A stretch of DNA of 64,000 bases, taken from the NCBI GenBank assembly GCA_964567125.1, contig CAZMLC010000005.1, positions 1-64,000 of the forward strand. The letters run 5' to 3'. The position numbers and the translations under genes were made by a program. Positions 6,522 to 16,028 of this stretch are shown here, in pieces. The notes beneath the pieces were generated by a model. It saw only the letters and a program-made list of their open reading frames with translations, ran no database searches and was not told the origin of the DNA. The stretch is from CAZMLC01 sp964567125. GTDB taxonomy: Bacteria; Verrucomicrobiota; Kiritimatiellia; RFP12; UBA1067. The number at the start of each line of letters is the position of its first letter. The first letter of the stretch is position 1.

Positions 6522-8734
6522 GGCTGTGGCCTCCAGTTTTGGTTAGGGTTGTCGATAATCAAATCGTCGATAGGCAAGGATTCCTTGAATATGTCCAGCC
6601 CGGTGGACGTATAGAGTCCGGAAAGGGCTTGTACGAAAATACCGTCGCGAATTTCTTCTATAAGACCGTCGCGTTTCATTTGCGACACGATACGGACGGA
6701 GAGGTTAACGGTAAAGCGTTGAAGTCGCCGCATGATCTCGCGGGTGGGGCCCGCGAAACGAAGTTGCTGGATCAGCGCGTCGTTGCGGCGGTAGCGGACA
6801 ATGACGGCCTGCTGTTCTTGTTCGTCAATCAATTTGAAATTGGCTGCGGCGGTACGGAACTGGATGGCGAGTCTTTGGTCAACATCACGGGTTAGCCATG
6901 TTTTGAACGCCGTACCCGTATTGTTGACTTTACCGTAAAATATTTCGAAATAACGACGGAAATTTTCGGGACTTTGAGGGTCTATGTCGCTGGCGTGAAG
7001 CTCACGCATGGTATTTTCGCCCTTTCGGAGCAAGCCAGGAGGGGCGGATGTTGGCGGAACAAAGACATGAACAATGCCGTATTTTCCTGTGTCGTTCAGT
7101 TTACCCTCGCGGTTGCAGCGACCTGCGGCCTGAGCGACGGAGTCGAGTCCAGCCAGTGCGCGATAGACGACGGGGAAGTCGATGTCGACGCCAGCTTCGA
7201 CGAGTTGCGTGCTGATGACTCGGATGGGCTTGGCCTTTTTCAACCGCCATTTGATGTAGCGGATGATGCGGGTGCGGTGCGCACCGCACATGAGCGCGGA
7301 GAGATGGACGGTGTTCGGGGGCATCAGCTTGAATAGGTCGTAACATGCGCGCCGGGTGTTGACAATGCAGAGGACTTGGTCGTACTGCCGAAGTTTCTCC
7401 GCCAGTGTGGGCCAGTCGCAGGAGGTGCTTAAATCAGGAGGAAACATGATTTCGGTGCGTTTCAGCCGCGTGTAGAGATTCATTTCCAGCGGAATGATTT
7501 CGAGGGGCGCATCCAATCCTGGCAGCGCGGGTTGTGTAGCGGTTGAGAGCACGATAGAAACCCCATAGTGGCGTGTAAGCTGGTTGATGGCATCCACGCA
7601 TGGTGTCAGCAGTTGTGGTGGCAGGAGCTGAGCTTCGTCCAGAATCACCACGCTGTTGACAAGATTGTGCAGTTTTCTGCACCGGCTGGATTTTGCGGCA
7701 TAAAGCGATTCGAAGAACTGGACATTGGTTGTGACGATGATGGGGGCATCCCAGTTTTCGGAGGCGAGGCGCGAACGTTGCGTCTCTTTGGATGGATCAA
7801 GATTGCTGTGATGCTCGACGACATTATCCGCGCCGAAGATAGCGGAGAGGATACCGGCGGTCTGCTCAATAATGCTGGTGTAGGGAATAACGTAGATGAT
7901 TCGTTGTTTCTTGTGGAGGCACGCATGGTCGAGTGCAAAAGCCATGCCGGAGAGTGTTTTGCCACCACCGGTTGGTACGGTAAGTGAGAAGAGCCCCGGA
8001 CGCTTTTGCGCATGGTGGCGGCATGCCGTGAGAATCTCCTGCCTGATGGCGTTAACAGGTGTTGCGGGGGCAGTATTGACTTTTTTTGCCAATGCGGTGT
8101 CAAAGCGCTGTTTGAGTGTGGAGATGTTGTCAAAACCGTTCCGTCTGACAGAGGCTTGCGGTTGCATGAATGCCTCTGTGTCGAGAAAATCCGCATCGAC
8201 GAGGCAGGAGTAGAGCATCCTGATCCAGAGGTGAACCCCTTGCGTGTTATCTTTTAGGAAGGCAGGCGGCTGCTGAAGGGGTTTGAGATGGCTTGATTGG
8301 GTGTCCACGTAATGACGTACGTGAACGAGATTGGCGTATCCCTCTTCAAGTCGTTTTTGCAGTGCGGCCAGTTGTGTTTCGTCAGGGTAAAAATCCGGCA
8401 ACCCTGCGTGGTGCCCCGCAATCAGATAGGCAAGCACACGTCCGATGCATGGCCCCATTTTTTCTTCCGCAAATGCTGCTCCTGCAGAAGAATGATTCAC
8501 GCGATCCGAGTCATACGAAGCATCGTCCAGTCCGTTTTCCCTTAAAAGGTACTGTTGAAAACGAACATCGGCTTTGCCAAGATCGTGAAGCCAGCCCGCG
8601 TTGTAAGCCCAGTCGCCTGACTGAAAGGGCTGTGCAAAGATACTTGCAGATTCCGCTACCGCTGACAGATGCATGTTCAGCAGTTGCCACTTCTCTGGCG
8701 GTTGGTTTTCTAAACTGTGTGCGTAATACTTCAT
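6518..8734 (-). CDS. cas3: CRISPR-associated nuclease-helicase Cas3
   Basis: A 738-residue protein. An N-terminal HD nuclease domain shows H22, H50-D51 (GWLHDLGK) and HH at about 108-109. The SF2 helicase follows, with Walker A PTGGGKT (254-260), DEAQ (366-369), STATQP (about 397-402) and motif VI QAAGRCNREG. It unwinds and degrades target DNA after Cascade recruitment. I chose the ATG at 8734 (MKYYAHSLEN) because the domain starts there; the frame extends 24 codons upstream into promoter sequence. It heads the effector operon. Confidence 0.96.
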   Translation of the reverse strand: MKYYAHSLENQPPEKWQLLNMHLSAVAESASIFAQPFQSGDWAYNAGWLHDLGKADVRFQQYLLRENGLDDASYDSDRVNHSSAGAAFAEEKMGPCIGRVLAYLIAGHHAGLPDFYPDETQLAALQKRLEEGYANLVHVRHYVDTQSSHLKPLQQPPAFLKDNTQGVHLWIRMLYSCLVDADFLDTEAFMQPQASVRRNGFDNISTLKQRFDTALAKKVNTAPATPVNAIRQEILTACRHHAQKRPGLFSLTVPTGGGKTLSGMAFALDHACLHKKQRIIYVIPYTSIIEQTAGILSAIFGADNVVEHHSNLDPSKETQRSRLASENWDAPIIVTTNVQFFESLYAAKSSRCRKLHNLVNSVVILDEAQLLPPQLLTPCVDAINQLTRHYGVSIVLSTATQPALPGLDAPLEIIPLEMNLYTRLKRTEIMFPPDLSTSCDWPTLAEKLRQYDQVLCIVNTRRACYDLFKLMPPNTVHLSALMCGAHRTRIIRYIKWRLKKAKPIRVISTQLVEAGVDIDFPVVYRALAGLDSVAQAAGRCNREGKLNDTGKYGIVHVFVPPTSAPPGLLRKGENTMRELHASDIDPQSPENFRRYFEIFYGKVNNTGTAFKTWLTRDVDQRLAIQFRTAAANFKLIDEQEQQAVIVRYRRNDALIQQLRFAGPTREIMRRLQRFTVNLSVRIVSQMKRDGLIEEIRDGIFVQALSGLYTSTGLDIFKESLPIDDLIIDNPNQNWRPQP

Positions 8735-8794
8735 CGGTTTACAGTCACATGTTGAACAATGGTGAAAACAAATTAATTTAACTTTACTGATAAG

Positions 8795-8823
8795 ATGAAA
8801 ACACAAACAAAGGACTAACGCAA
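8795..8823 (-). promoter_or_regulatory. Candidate cas operon promoter
   Basis: On the minus strand TTGCGT (8823-8818) is followed after 17 bases by TGTTTTCAT (the TTTCAT hexamer at 8800-8795). This is the same arrangement as upstream of the regulator gene, where TTGACA, 17 bases and TTTCAT occur. The plus-strand word ATGAAAACA (8795-8803) recurs as GTGAAAACA 33 bases nearer to cas3 (8762-8770). The shared word may be an extended -10 element, an operator, or both. About 60 bases of 5' leader would precede cas3. Confidence 0.45.
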
Positions 8824-8851
8824 GCAGTTTTTTTATTTTTTTCAGAACGGA

Positions 8852-9997
8852 CTACGGCGTGATCAGTTTCTTGATGCGTTTAGCGATGGCGGCGGCTTCA
8901 GGAAGTTTACGCTGGCAGGCCAGATGGAGCAGGTCGCCGAGGCGGCCGTTGGGCGAGAGAATGCGGCGGCTATTGCCGGGTTCTTTGAAGTGAGGACCAT
9001 AATGGGCGATGATCGTTTTCTGAAACTCCGCTTCGCATTCGGGTGTAATGAGTTTGAGCTCGAGCAGGCGATAGCTAAAGGTCTGCGCGGAGACGCCGAA
9101 GCGGTGCTTCAATCGCAACATGAATTCGTAGCTCCATTCGTCGGGCTGAACATTGGTTTGGCTGACGAGCAAACGTACCGTTTCCGCTGGCATCAGAAAG
9201 TTTGCTGCGAAGACGCGCGCAGCTTTTTGGATGGCGTGGCTATCGATAAAGACTTCGCCCATAAACGTTGCGCGCACAAAGAGCAGCAGCCGTCCCAGTT
9301 CGTAAGCGAGTGAGAAGATCTGTTTTTCTGGATTGTTGTCGCGTTCGATGAAGATAAAGACGTTACTGTTCTGCGCATCGTGAAATGAGAGGCTGTCCAT
9401 CTCCTCGGGCAATGCGAGGAAGACGATGCGCAAACCGTGCTGCTCAAAGAGTTCCAGCAGGTCGAACACAATCGCGGAGCGAACGCCCAGCAGGTCGCGA
9501 ACCTGCTCAGCGAGGCGGGCCAATCCGGAATCCGAGAGATCAAAGGGAAGCTGCAACGGGATGCGCGCCTGACGGGGCACGTGGCAGAGATCCTCCAGCG
9601 CAAGGTAATCGCGAACAACGGATTCCAGCGTTTCCGTTAAGGCTGTTTGATCTGCAAGCAGTTCGCTGGTCTGTGTTGGAAGGAGGGAGGCGGGGAGCGC
9701 TGCCTTTTTTTTGGTGTCGGTGGTATTCGGCACAGCGCTCGATGACGTGTATCTCCCGGGTTGTAAAATATCGTCGATGCTGCAGTTCAGGATGCGCGAC
9801 AAACGCAAAAGAACCTGTGCGGAGGGATAGTTTTTTCCCTGCTCCAGATTGCAGACCGGACCTTGACGCATGCCGAGTCGATCAGAAAGCTCTCCCTGTG
9901 AAAGGTGTGCCCGTCGACGCAAATCACGAATCGCCCGACCCACGCTCTGGGCATCGGGAAGATTCTTGCTGTACAACCCTAAACTTGTTTTTTTCAT
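8852..9997 (-). CDS. XRE-family regulator with degenerate ImmA/IrrE domain
   Basis: A 381-residue protein. Residues about 20-75 are a Cro/C1-type helix-turn-helix (LSQGELSDRLGMRQGPVCNL). Residues about 160-290 resemble the ImmA/IrrE metallopeptidase domain that often follows it, including FAANFLMP (263-270). The zinc-binding HEXXH is replaced by YELGR (232-236), so both His ligands are lost and peptidase activity is unlikely; it probably acts as a ligand-sensing repressor or activator. It is co-directed with and directly upstream of cas3 and shares a promoter-like motif with it, suggesting it controls the cas operon. No ribosome-binding site is visible. Confidence 0.8.
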   Translation of the reverse strand: MKKTSLGLYSKNLPDAQSVGRAIRDLRRRAHLSQGELSDRLGMRQGPVCNLEQGKNYPSAQVLLRLSRILNCSIDDILQPGRYTSSSAVPNTTDTKKKAALPASLLPTQTSELLADQTALTETLESVVRDYLALEDLCHVPRQARIPLQLPFDLSDSGLARLAEQVRDLLGVRSAIVFDLLELFEQHGLRIVFLALPEEMDSLSFHDAQNSNVFIFIERDNNPEKQIFSLAYELGRLLLFVRATFMGEVFIDSHAIQKAARVFAANFLMPAETVRLLVSQTNVQPDEWSYEFMLRLKHRFGVSAQTFSYRLLELKLITPECEAEFQKTIIAHYGPHFKEPGNSRRILSPNGRLGDLLHLACQRKLPEAAAIAKRIKKLITP

Positions 9998-10032
9998 TGA
10001 AAAATGAAAACAGATTCAGGTTGGATTGTCAA
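9991..10032 (-). promoter_or_regulatory. Promoter and palindromic site at the regulator start
   Basis: On the minus strand a consensus -35 box TTGACA (10032-10027), 17 bases and TTTCAT (10009-10004) end six bases before the ATG at 9997, implying a leaderless mRNA. A perfect dyad TTTTCATT-N4-AATGAAAA (9991-10010) covers the -10 box and the start codon. This is a natural place for autorepression by the HTH protein it precedes. Confidence 0.55.
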
Positions 10033-10051
10033 GGCGAGAACGCGTTCATAG

Positions 10052-10085
10052 GGTGTTGAGTCGAATTTGATTTCGCCTCAACACC
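10052..10085 (-). terminator. Hairpin after the autotransporter-repeat gene
   Basis: GGTGTTGAG (10052-10060) pairs perfectly with CTCAACACC (10077-10085), and inner bases CGAA/TTCG can extend the stem. It begins 8 bases past the stop codon at 10094. No U-run follows, so it is a terminator-like or mRNA-stabilising hairpin, not a classic intrinsic terminator. Confidence 0.5.
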
Positions 10086-10093
10086 ATGTTCGA

Positions 10094-13000
10094 TTAGCGC
10101 AGGATAAGCGCTGTTCCGCCGCTACCGAGCAAGACCGTCAGGATACCGTTTCCCGTGAAGTGCTCTTCGTTAATGATTTCAGCACCGCTGTCTAGGCCTC
10201 CATATGTGGCCGCACGTTTCTGCTTGTCGCCAAAGAAGAGCTGTCCAATTGTTTCATTGACACCCGACAGATTGACCTTAGCGGATCCACCGTTGGCAAT
10301 GCGCAGCGTCGCGGTGTTTGTGATGCTGTTTCCGTTTTGGAGCGTTAAGGTGCCAGCTGCTACAACAATGTTTGTGCTGTTTCCTAACGTGGCCGTTGCG
10401 CTGACGACCAACGTGCCGTTGCTGACGATAAAACTACCTGCCGTGGAATTTGTTCCCGTCAGAGTGAATGTCGCTGATCCCTGCTTGACCAGCGAAACCT
10501 GACCTTCAATGGAACTTCCCTCTGTGCCGAACGTGTTTGCCGTTGTATTGCTGATGACAAGTGTTGCCGGTGTTGCACTGATGATCCGCTGTGTCCCCGT
10601 GGTTCCTGGTGCATGCTGTTCTGTAAAGTTTGCGATGCATTGGCTGAATCCGTTCAGATCAAAAAAGGCAATGTTGTTAATGGCGCTGTTTTTACCCAGC
10701 GATAGACTTACCGTTGAAGGCAGGACATCAGAAGCCCCGAGTTTAAGCGTTCCTTGCGCAAGATTGAGCGACGAAAAGACATTGTTGGTCGCGTTGAGAA
10801 TCAACGTTCCTGGGTCATCGCGGTTGATGCCCAGTGAGCCAAGATTCAGACGGCTGTTTACAATGACCGTCCCGCCACCGCGGAAGGAGAGGTTTCCGGA
10901 TGAACCGCTGATGGTGTGGGCATCCGATGCTCCGATCACCAGCGTTCCGCTCCCGTCATTGCCGATATAGGCTGGGCCACCGACATTCGCCAGGACGATG
11001 TTCCCGGCCCAGGTGCCTGTTCCTCCTGAACTGAAGCGGAGGCCAGCGCGATACCCGGAGACAGGCATGAGGGTCACGGTTTCACCCGTAATGGTGACAT
11101 TGTTGCCGATCATCAGGCGACTTTCGGTACTTGCATTTCCACCGTAGACGATCGTCCCTTGCTCCGTGGATCCAAGCGCGTAAGGACTGTTTGCGTAGAG
11201 GGTGATGCTCGGCATTCCCGTGCTGACGCCGACAACCGTAACGCCGCCATATGTATTGGTTCCGTTCAGCGTCATCGTGCCCATGTTCGTAATCGCGACC
11301 ATGGTGCCATCGATACGCCCTGTTGGTGCTTGAGTCAGCGATGCGCCGATGGCGACGGTCAGCGTTGAATTGCTCAATGCGCCATTCAGTTGCAGGCTTC
11401 CGGCATTGACGGTTGTCGGTCCCGTGTAATTATTGTTTGCGTTCAACGTAAGCAGGGATGATCCTGTTTTCAGGAGACTGCATGCGCCGGAAATGCCATT
11501 TCCTGTAAGGGTATACGTTTTGTTGCTTGTATTCACCAGGATCGATTCTGGTGCAACCGGAGCTGCGCTGATTGAAATGGCCGGGTTTGCTGAACCGGTA
11601 TCATCAAAGATAACGCGCGCTCCATCGGAGTACGTGATGGGTGTCCAGTTGTTGGCTGTGATATTCCACTCGTTTGCCGTACCATCTCCGATCCACGTTA
11701 AGGAGTCAGCCGTTGAACCAGTACCGGTAATCGTGAGAATAACGGAGGTGCTACCGACAGTCAGCGATGCATTCGGATAGGTACGGTCCAAAGTCAGAGA
11801 GCCGCTGCCCGTTTTTGCTCCGTAACTCAGCAGCGTATAGGTTCCTGCCGGGGCCGTGGTGGATGGAAAATTCAAGGCAATTGTATTTGCACCATTGAGG
11901 ACGAGTGTTCCAGCAATCGTGAGTGCGTCACAGAGACCTGAGACGGATGCGACATCGCACGTCATGCTGTTGCTGTTCAAGATCAACGCCGTGGCGCTTG
12001 TATTGGCAAAGGTCAATGTGCCCAATCCATTTGCACCTGGCGCAAGTTTTGCACCCGAGGCAAGTGAGGTTGTGCCATAAACAACACCGGTACCTCCCAG
12101 CGTTCCACTCGATGCGACACTGATCGGACATCCTGCTGCTGAGGAACCGTTGATCAGCAGCGTTCCAGAGGTCACCGTCGTTGTTCCTGTGTAGACATTT
12201 GCTCCGGATAGCGTCCATGTTCCGCTTCCGTTCATGACGACCTGCATAGCGCCTGTGATTACGCCGCTCAAGACGCCATTGCCAATTCCCGTGAGTTGCA
12301 ACTTGGGCATGAGGTTGGTGATTGCGGAATTGACAGTGCCGCTGAGCGTCAACGTTTTATCCGCTGTCGCGTTTTCGATAATGCCGCCATTCGATAAATT
12401 ATTTGTTTGCGATGTGATCACAATCGCGCGGTTACAGAAAGCATCATTCGTTCCTGTATAGCGGAAACGTCCGGTTGTTCCGTTACCTTGACCTAATGCA
12501 ATGCGCGTGCCGGTTCCGATCGGGCTCGCGATTCCTACATCGGCAAGCCTCGCCACGCTGATAATACCATCCAGAACCGTTAAATCTCCCGTGAATCCAT
12601 TGGTCGGATTATTTAACACGAGCGTTCCGCCATCCGTTCGACTCAGACCCACATTGCCCAACATCAGGGGACCATTGGCAACAATCGTTCCTGCGCCGCG
12701 CATAAAAACGCCCATGTTGACACCACGGAAGCCACTGTTCAACGTCAGCGTGGTTGCACTGGATGAAACTTCAAAGGTCGGACCATTTGCCGTAAGATTT
12801 AAAATGCGGTCAGAGGTCGTTGAGCTGCCGGTGTAAATCATGCGCGTGTTAATATCGATGGTGCCATTCTCGATGGTTGTCGGTGCGCCAAGCGCACTCG
12901 GTCCCTCGCCGACGTTTTTGAGCGAATTAAAATAGACGCGACCACCGGTGAGCGAGGTTTTACCAGAATAGGTGTTCGTGGCTGACAACGTCAGCTCGCC

Positions 13001-13498
13001 ATTGCCTGTTTTGCTTAAGTTCTGTGTGCCGTCTGTTTCTCCGATAACGCCGGAGATCGTCAGGTTGTGCGCGGCATTGACGATCACGGTCCGGGAGGCG
13101 TTGAGCAACAGATTAAGGGCGATCGTGTCGTTCAAGGTGCCCGATGTCGCCTGAAGCGTTGTAATGTTACCGCCGAGCACGAGACGATTTCCGGTGAGCG
13201 TGAACGCTGCGAGCCCGCTCGATGTCGTATTCGCGAACGTCATACCGGCAAAGAGGGTGTCTGCGGTAAAGTCGTTTGTGGTGACTGCGCGCGTTGCGCC
13301 GGCAAAAGAAAGCACGGCGGTTCCGTCGCTGTCCGGGGTCGTATCTGTGTTCCAGTTTGCCGGTGTCTTCCACAGACTGTCGGTTCCTCCCCCGTCCCAG
13401 GTAAACGTTGTGGCGTGCGCACCTGCCGCAAAAAGAAATCCCAACGCACTGTAATAGATTGCGGAGAATATTGGCGACTGTCTGCTGTTTGAATTCAT
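10094..13498 (-). CDS. Large secreted autotransporter-associated beta-strand repeat protein
   Basis: A 1134-residue protein. Residues 1-29 are a signal peptide (hydrophobic core YYSALGFLFAAG, cleavage near AHA-TT). The rest is made of beta-helix-like repeats with the patterns LSATNTYSGKT, LSGANVYTGTTTVTSGTL and LNANNNYTGPTTVNAGSL, typical of the passenger-associated repeats common in Verrucomicrobia-type genomes. Two WDGGGTD/WIGDGTAN-like segments (about residues 34 and 600) mark two tandem modules. No beta-barrel translocator is present and the C-terminus ends in LLGSGGTALILR, so the anchoring route is unknown. A ribosome-binding site (AGAGGAAA) precedes the ATG. Probably a surface adhesin or matrix protein. 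Confidence 0.8.
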   Translation of the reverse strand: MNSNSRQSPIFSAIYYSALGFLFAAGAHATTFTWDGGGTDSLWKTPANWNTDTTPDSDGTAVLSFAGATRAVTTNDFTADTLFAGMTFANTTSSGLAAFTLTGNRLVLGGNITTLQATSGTLNDTIALNLLLNASRTVIVNAAHNLTISGVIGETDGTQNLSKTGNGELTLSATNTYSGKTSLTGGRVYFNSLKNVGEGPSALGAPTTIENGTIDINTRMIYTGSSTTSDRILNLTANGPTFEVSSSATTLTLNSGFRGVNMGVFMRGAGTIVANGPLMLGNVGLSRTDGGTLVLNNPTNGFTGDLTVLDGIISVARLADVGIASPIGTGTRIALGQGNGTTGRFRYTGTNDAFCNRAIVITSQTNNLSNGGIIENATADKTLTLSGTVNSAITNLMPKLQLTGIGNGVLSGVITGAMQVVMNGSGTWTLSGANVYTGTTTVTSGTLLINGSSAAGCPISVASSGTLGGTGVVYGTTSLASGAKLAPGANGLGTLTFANTSATALILNSNSMTCDVASVSGLCDALTIAGTLVLNGANTIALNFPSTTAPAGTYTLLSYGAKTGSGSLTLDRTYPNASLTVGSTSVILTITGTGSTADSLTWIGDGTANEWNITANNWTPITYSDGARVIFDDTGSANPAISISAAPVAPESILVNTSNKTYTLTGNGISGACSLLKTGSSLLTLNANNNYTGPTTVNAGSLQLNGALSNSTLTVAIGASLTQAPTGRIDGTMVAITNMGTMTLNGTNTYGGVTVVGVSTGMPSITLYANSPYALGSTEQGTIVYGGNASTESRLMIGNNVTITGETVTLMPVSGYRAGLRFSSGGTGTWAGNIVLANVGGPAYIGNDGSGTLVIGASDAHTISGSSGNLSFRGGGTVIVNSRLNLGSLGINRDDPGTLILNATNNVFSSLNLAQGTLKLGASDVLPSTVSLSLGKNSAINNIAFFDLNGFSQCIANFTEQHAPGTTGTQRIISATPATLVISNTTANTFGTEGSSIEGQVSLVKQGSATFTLTGTNSTAGSFIVSNGTLVVSATATLGNSTNIVVAAGTLTLQNGNSITNTATLRIANGGSAKVNLSGVNETIGQLFFGDKQKRAATYGGLDSGAEIINEEHFTGNGILTVLLGSGGTALILR

Positions 13499-13789
13499 AT
13501 GCGTTTTCCTCTTGTTTATGCGCGAATGCCATCACGCCTTGTCATTAAGGCTTTGCTAAATATTATGCGGTGCTGCGGGGAAAAGAGTCAACATGGAAAA
13601 TCCGCTAATCGATACGCCGTCCAGTGGCGGCGTCTTTTAGGTCCCTGAATAGCGTGTTACTGCGTCTTATTGCGGAAGTTACGCCGCTTTTCAGATTGTA
13701 ATTAAGATCTTTTTAAGGCAAAATAAAGGGCTGATGGATGTGGAGTGCGGTATGCAGAAGCTAGCATCCATGCAGGTGTCATTGCGCAC
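13499..13789. other. Divergent intergenic region
   Basis: This 291-base gap separates the secreted repeat protein (minus) from the miaB operon (plus). A short stem ACGCCG/CGGCGT (13614-13633) followed by CTTTTA is present, too weak to call a terminator. An AT-rich stretch around 13695-13730 probably contains the operon promoter, but no convincing -35/-10 pair was found. Confidence 0.5.
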
Positions 13790-14656
13790 ATGAAAATACT
13801 CTTCTTATTTATTGATGGGGTCGGTATCCGTCCCGCAGCCAAAGACAATCCGGTGCACGCCGGAACGTGTCCGACGCTTTGCCGCCTCATGGAGAAGAAT
13901 TCAGTTGCCATTGATGCTTGTCTCGATATGCCGGGGTTACCCCAGAGTGCGACGGGCCAGACAACCATGTTTACAGGGGTTAATGCCTCAAAGCATATGG
14001 GCCGCCATTGCGAAGGGTTTCCCGGGCCGACCTTGCGCAAGTTGATCACGGATGACAATCTTTTTATGATGCTCGCCCGGTGCGGGAAACGCTGTCGCTT
14101 TGCCGATGCCTATCTGGTTGATAACGTGGATGACATCCGCGTAAGGCGGTTTAAATCGGTAACGACGGTGATGGCGTTGACGCAGCCCGAGTCGATCTCG
14201 ATTCAGGATGATCTGCAAGTCAACCTGGCGGTTTCGCACGACATTACGCGGGGAACGCTTCAGGAAAAGGGCCACGATATCCCCGCGATTCAGCCGCGTG
14301 AAGCCGCTGAACATCTTTTGCAGATCGCCCGCGCCAATGATTTCACCTTGTTTGAGATGTTTGTTACGGATCTGGCCGGCCACTCCGGTAATTATGATGA
14401 GGCTGCCGCGGTGCTGTCAACACTGGATGCATTTTTAGAGGCGCTGGTTGCCCTGTTCCGCGATACCAATATCCTGGTGGTGCTGACCAGTGATCACGGG
14501 AATATCGAAAACATGACGGAACGCGGACATACGCGCAATCCTGTGCCGCTGATCGCGTTTGGTCCGCAGGCTGACGAGTTTTTAAAGGAGATGAATGGTT
14601 TGATGGATATCACGCCGCGAATTGTTCAGATGATGACCCAAGAGAAAGAGAGTTGA
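13790..14656 (+). CDS. Alkaline-phosphatase-fold metalloenzyme domain protein
   Basis: A 288-residue protein starting MKILFLFIDGVGI. Motifs of the phosphopentomutase/cofactor-independent phosphoglycerate mutase superfamily are visible. They are the first metal Asp in FIDGVG, the nucleophile loop SATGQTTMFTG, and the metal ligands in TDLAGHSG and TSDHGNIENMTERGHTRN. The protein is shorter than true iPGAM (about 510 residues) and lacks its inserted domain, so the substrate is unknown. Phosphate-ester or phosphonate chemistry is likely. A GTG at 13745 could extend the frame 15 codons, but the domain begins at the ATG. It heads the operon and its stop is two bases from the miaB start. Confidence 0.75.
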   Translation: MKILFLFIDGVGIRPAAKDNPVHAGTCPTLCRLMEKNSVAIDACLDMPGLPQSATGQTTMFTGVNASKHMGRHCEGFPGPTLRKLITDDNLFMMLARCGKRCRFADAYLVDNVDDIRVRRFKSVTTVMALTQPESISIQDDLQVNLAVSHDITRGTLQEKGHDIPAIQPREAAEHLLQIARANDFTLFEMFVTDLAGHSGNYDEAAAVLSTLDAFLEALVALFRDTNILVVLTSDHGNIENMTERGHTRNPVPLIAFGPQADEFLKEMNGLMDITPRIVQMMTQEKES

Positions 14657-14657
14657 G

Positions 14658-16001
14658 ATGCGATTTATCCTACACACGTATGGTTGCCAGATGAACGTGC
14701 GTGATTCCGAAGCTGCGGCCGCTTTGCTTATGGCGGCCGGCCATGAGCGTGTCGATAACGAGGCCGATGCGGATCTGATTGTTGTGAATACGTGCAGCGT
14801 ACGCGGTAAGGCGGAGGATAAGGCCATCGGGAAACTCGGCTTGCTCTGTGCGACCAAGCGTGAGCGTCCGAATCGTATCGTCGGCGTGATGGGCTGCATG
14901 GCTCAGCGTTTGGGCGATTCGCTCTTTGCGAAGATCCCGCTGCTCGACTTCGCGGTTGGGACGCGGCGCAGCGGTGCGATCCCCCGTCTGGTTTCGCGCG
15001 TCTTGTTCGGTGAAACAAACATCAGCGAGATTTCGTCCACGGATGAAATTCCCGATGTGCCGGATGCGCATACGGAACATGGATTCTCCGCGTTCGTGAC
15101 CATCCTGCTGGGCTGTAATCGGCGCTGCGCCTATTGCATTGTCCCGGATGTGCGCGGACCGGAATTTAGCCGTCCGGCACGCGAAGTGATCGCTGAAGTG
15201 ACTGCGCTGGCGCAGCAGGGGGTACGCGAGGTAACCCTGCTGGGGCAGAGCGTAATGAATTACGGCATTACAAACGGGGTCTGGTCCGATTCGGATCCGG
15301 CATCGGCCAATGGGTTTACAGAGCCGTTTGCGCGGTTGCTTGAAGCCGTGGCGCAGATTCCGGGGATCATCCGCGTCCGATTTACCTCCGGGCATCCATC
15401 GGGATGTACCGACCAGTTGGTGCGTGTCGTGAGTCTCTTCCCGTCAATTTGCCACCACCTCCATCTGCCTGTGCAATCCGGATCCGATCGCATCCTGACG
15501 GCGATGCGGCGCGGTTATCTGCGTGCGGATTACCTTTCCGCTTTGAAGCGTTTGCGCGCAGTGATGCCGGATTTCGCCCTGACCACGGATGTGATCGTCG
15601 GCTTCCCCGGTGAGACCGTTGATGATTTTGAAGCCACGCGCACGCTGATGGATGAGGCGGATTTTGACAATGCGTTCATCTTCAAGTACTCGCCGCGTCC
15701 GGGAACGCCTGCGGCGGCCTGGATCGATGATGTGACTGAGACCGAGAAGATGCGTCGCAATCAGGTTCTGCTGGCGGATCAGGATCGGCGCGGGGAAGCA
15801 GCGAATCAGCGTCTTGTCGGATCGATCCAGGAGGTTCTCGTTGAAGGCCCGAGTCTGCGCAACGCGGCGCGGTGGGCGGGTCGTTCGCCGGGAAATAAAA
15901 TCGTGGTTTTCGATCCGGCACCGACCGTTGTGCCGGGCACGCTTGCGCGCGTCCGCATTGTGCGCGTGGCACCGCAGACGCTCTACGGCGAACTGGTGTA
16001 G
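14658..16001 (+). CDS. miaB: tRNA-2-methylthio-N6-dimethylallyladenosine synthase MiaB
   Basis: A 447-residue protein. It has the UPF0004 N-terminal domain (LHTYGCQMNVRDSE, with further Cys in NTCSVRG and GCMAQ binding the auxiliary cluster). The radical SAM motif is CNRRCAYC (GCNRRCAYCIVPDVRG), and a C-terminal TRAM domain follows. It adds the methylthio group to i6A37 of tRNAs reading UNN codons. All six cluster cysteines are present and the length is normal. It sits in a tight co-directional run with an rRNA methyltransferase. Confidence 0.95.
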   Translation: MRFILHTYGCQMNVRDSEAAAALLMAAGHERVDNEADADLIVVNTCSVRGKAEDKAIGKLGLLCATKRERPNRIVGVMGCMAQRLGDSLFAKIPLLDFAVGTRRSGAIPRLVSRVLFGETNISEISSTDEIPDVPDAHTEHGFSAFVTILLGCNRRCAYCIVPDVRGPEFSRPAREVIAEVTALAQQGVREVTLLGQSVMNYGITNGVWSDSDPASANGFTEPFARLLEAVAQIPGIIRVRFTSGHPSGCTDQLVRVVSLFPSICHHLHLPVQSGSDRILTAMRRGYLRADYLSALKRLRAVMPDFALTTDVIVGFPGETVDDFEATRTLMDEADFDNAFIFKYSPRPGTPAAAWIDDVTETEKMRRNQVLLADQDRRGEAANQRLVGSIQEVLVEGPSLRNAARWAGRSPGNKIVVFDPAPTVVPGTLARVRIVRVAPQTLYGELV

Positions 16002-16028
16002 CGACGAATCCGAGTGGGGAGCTTTTGC

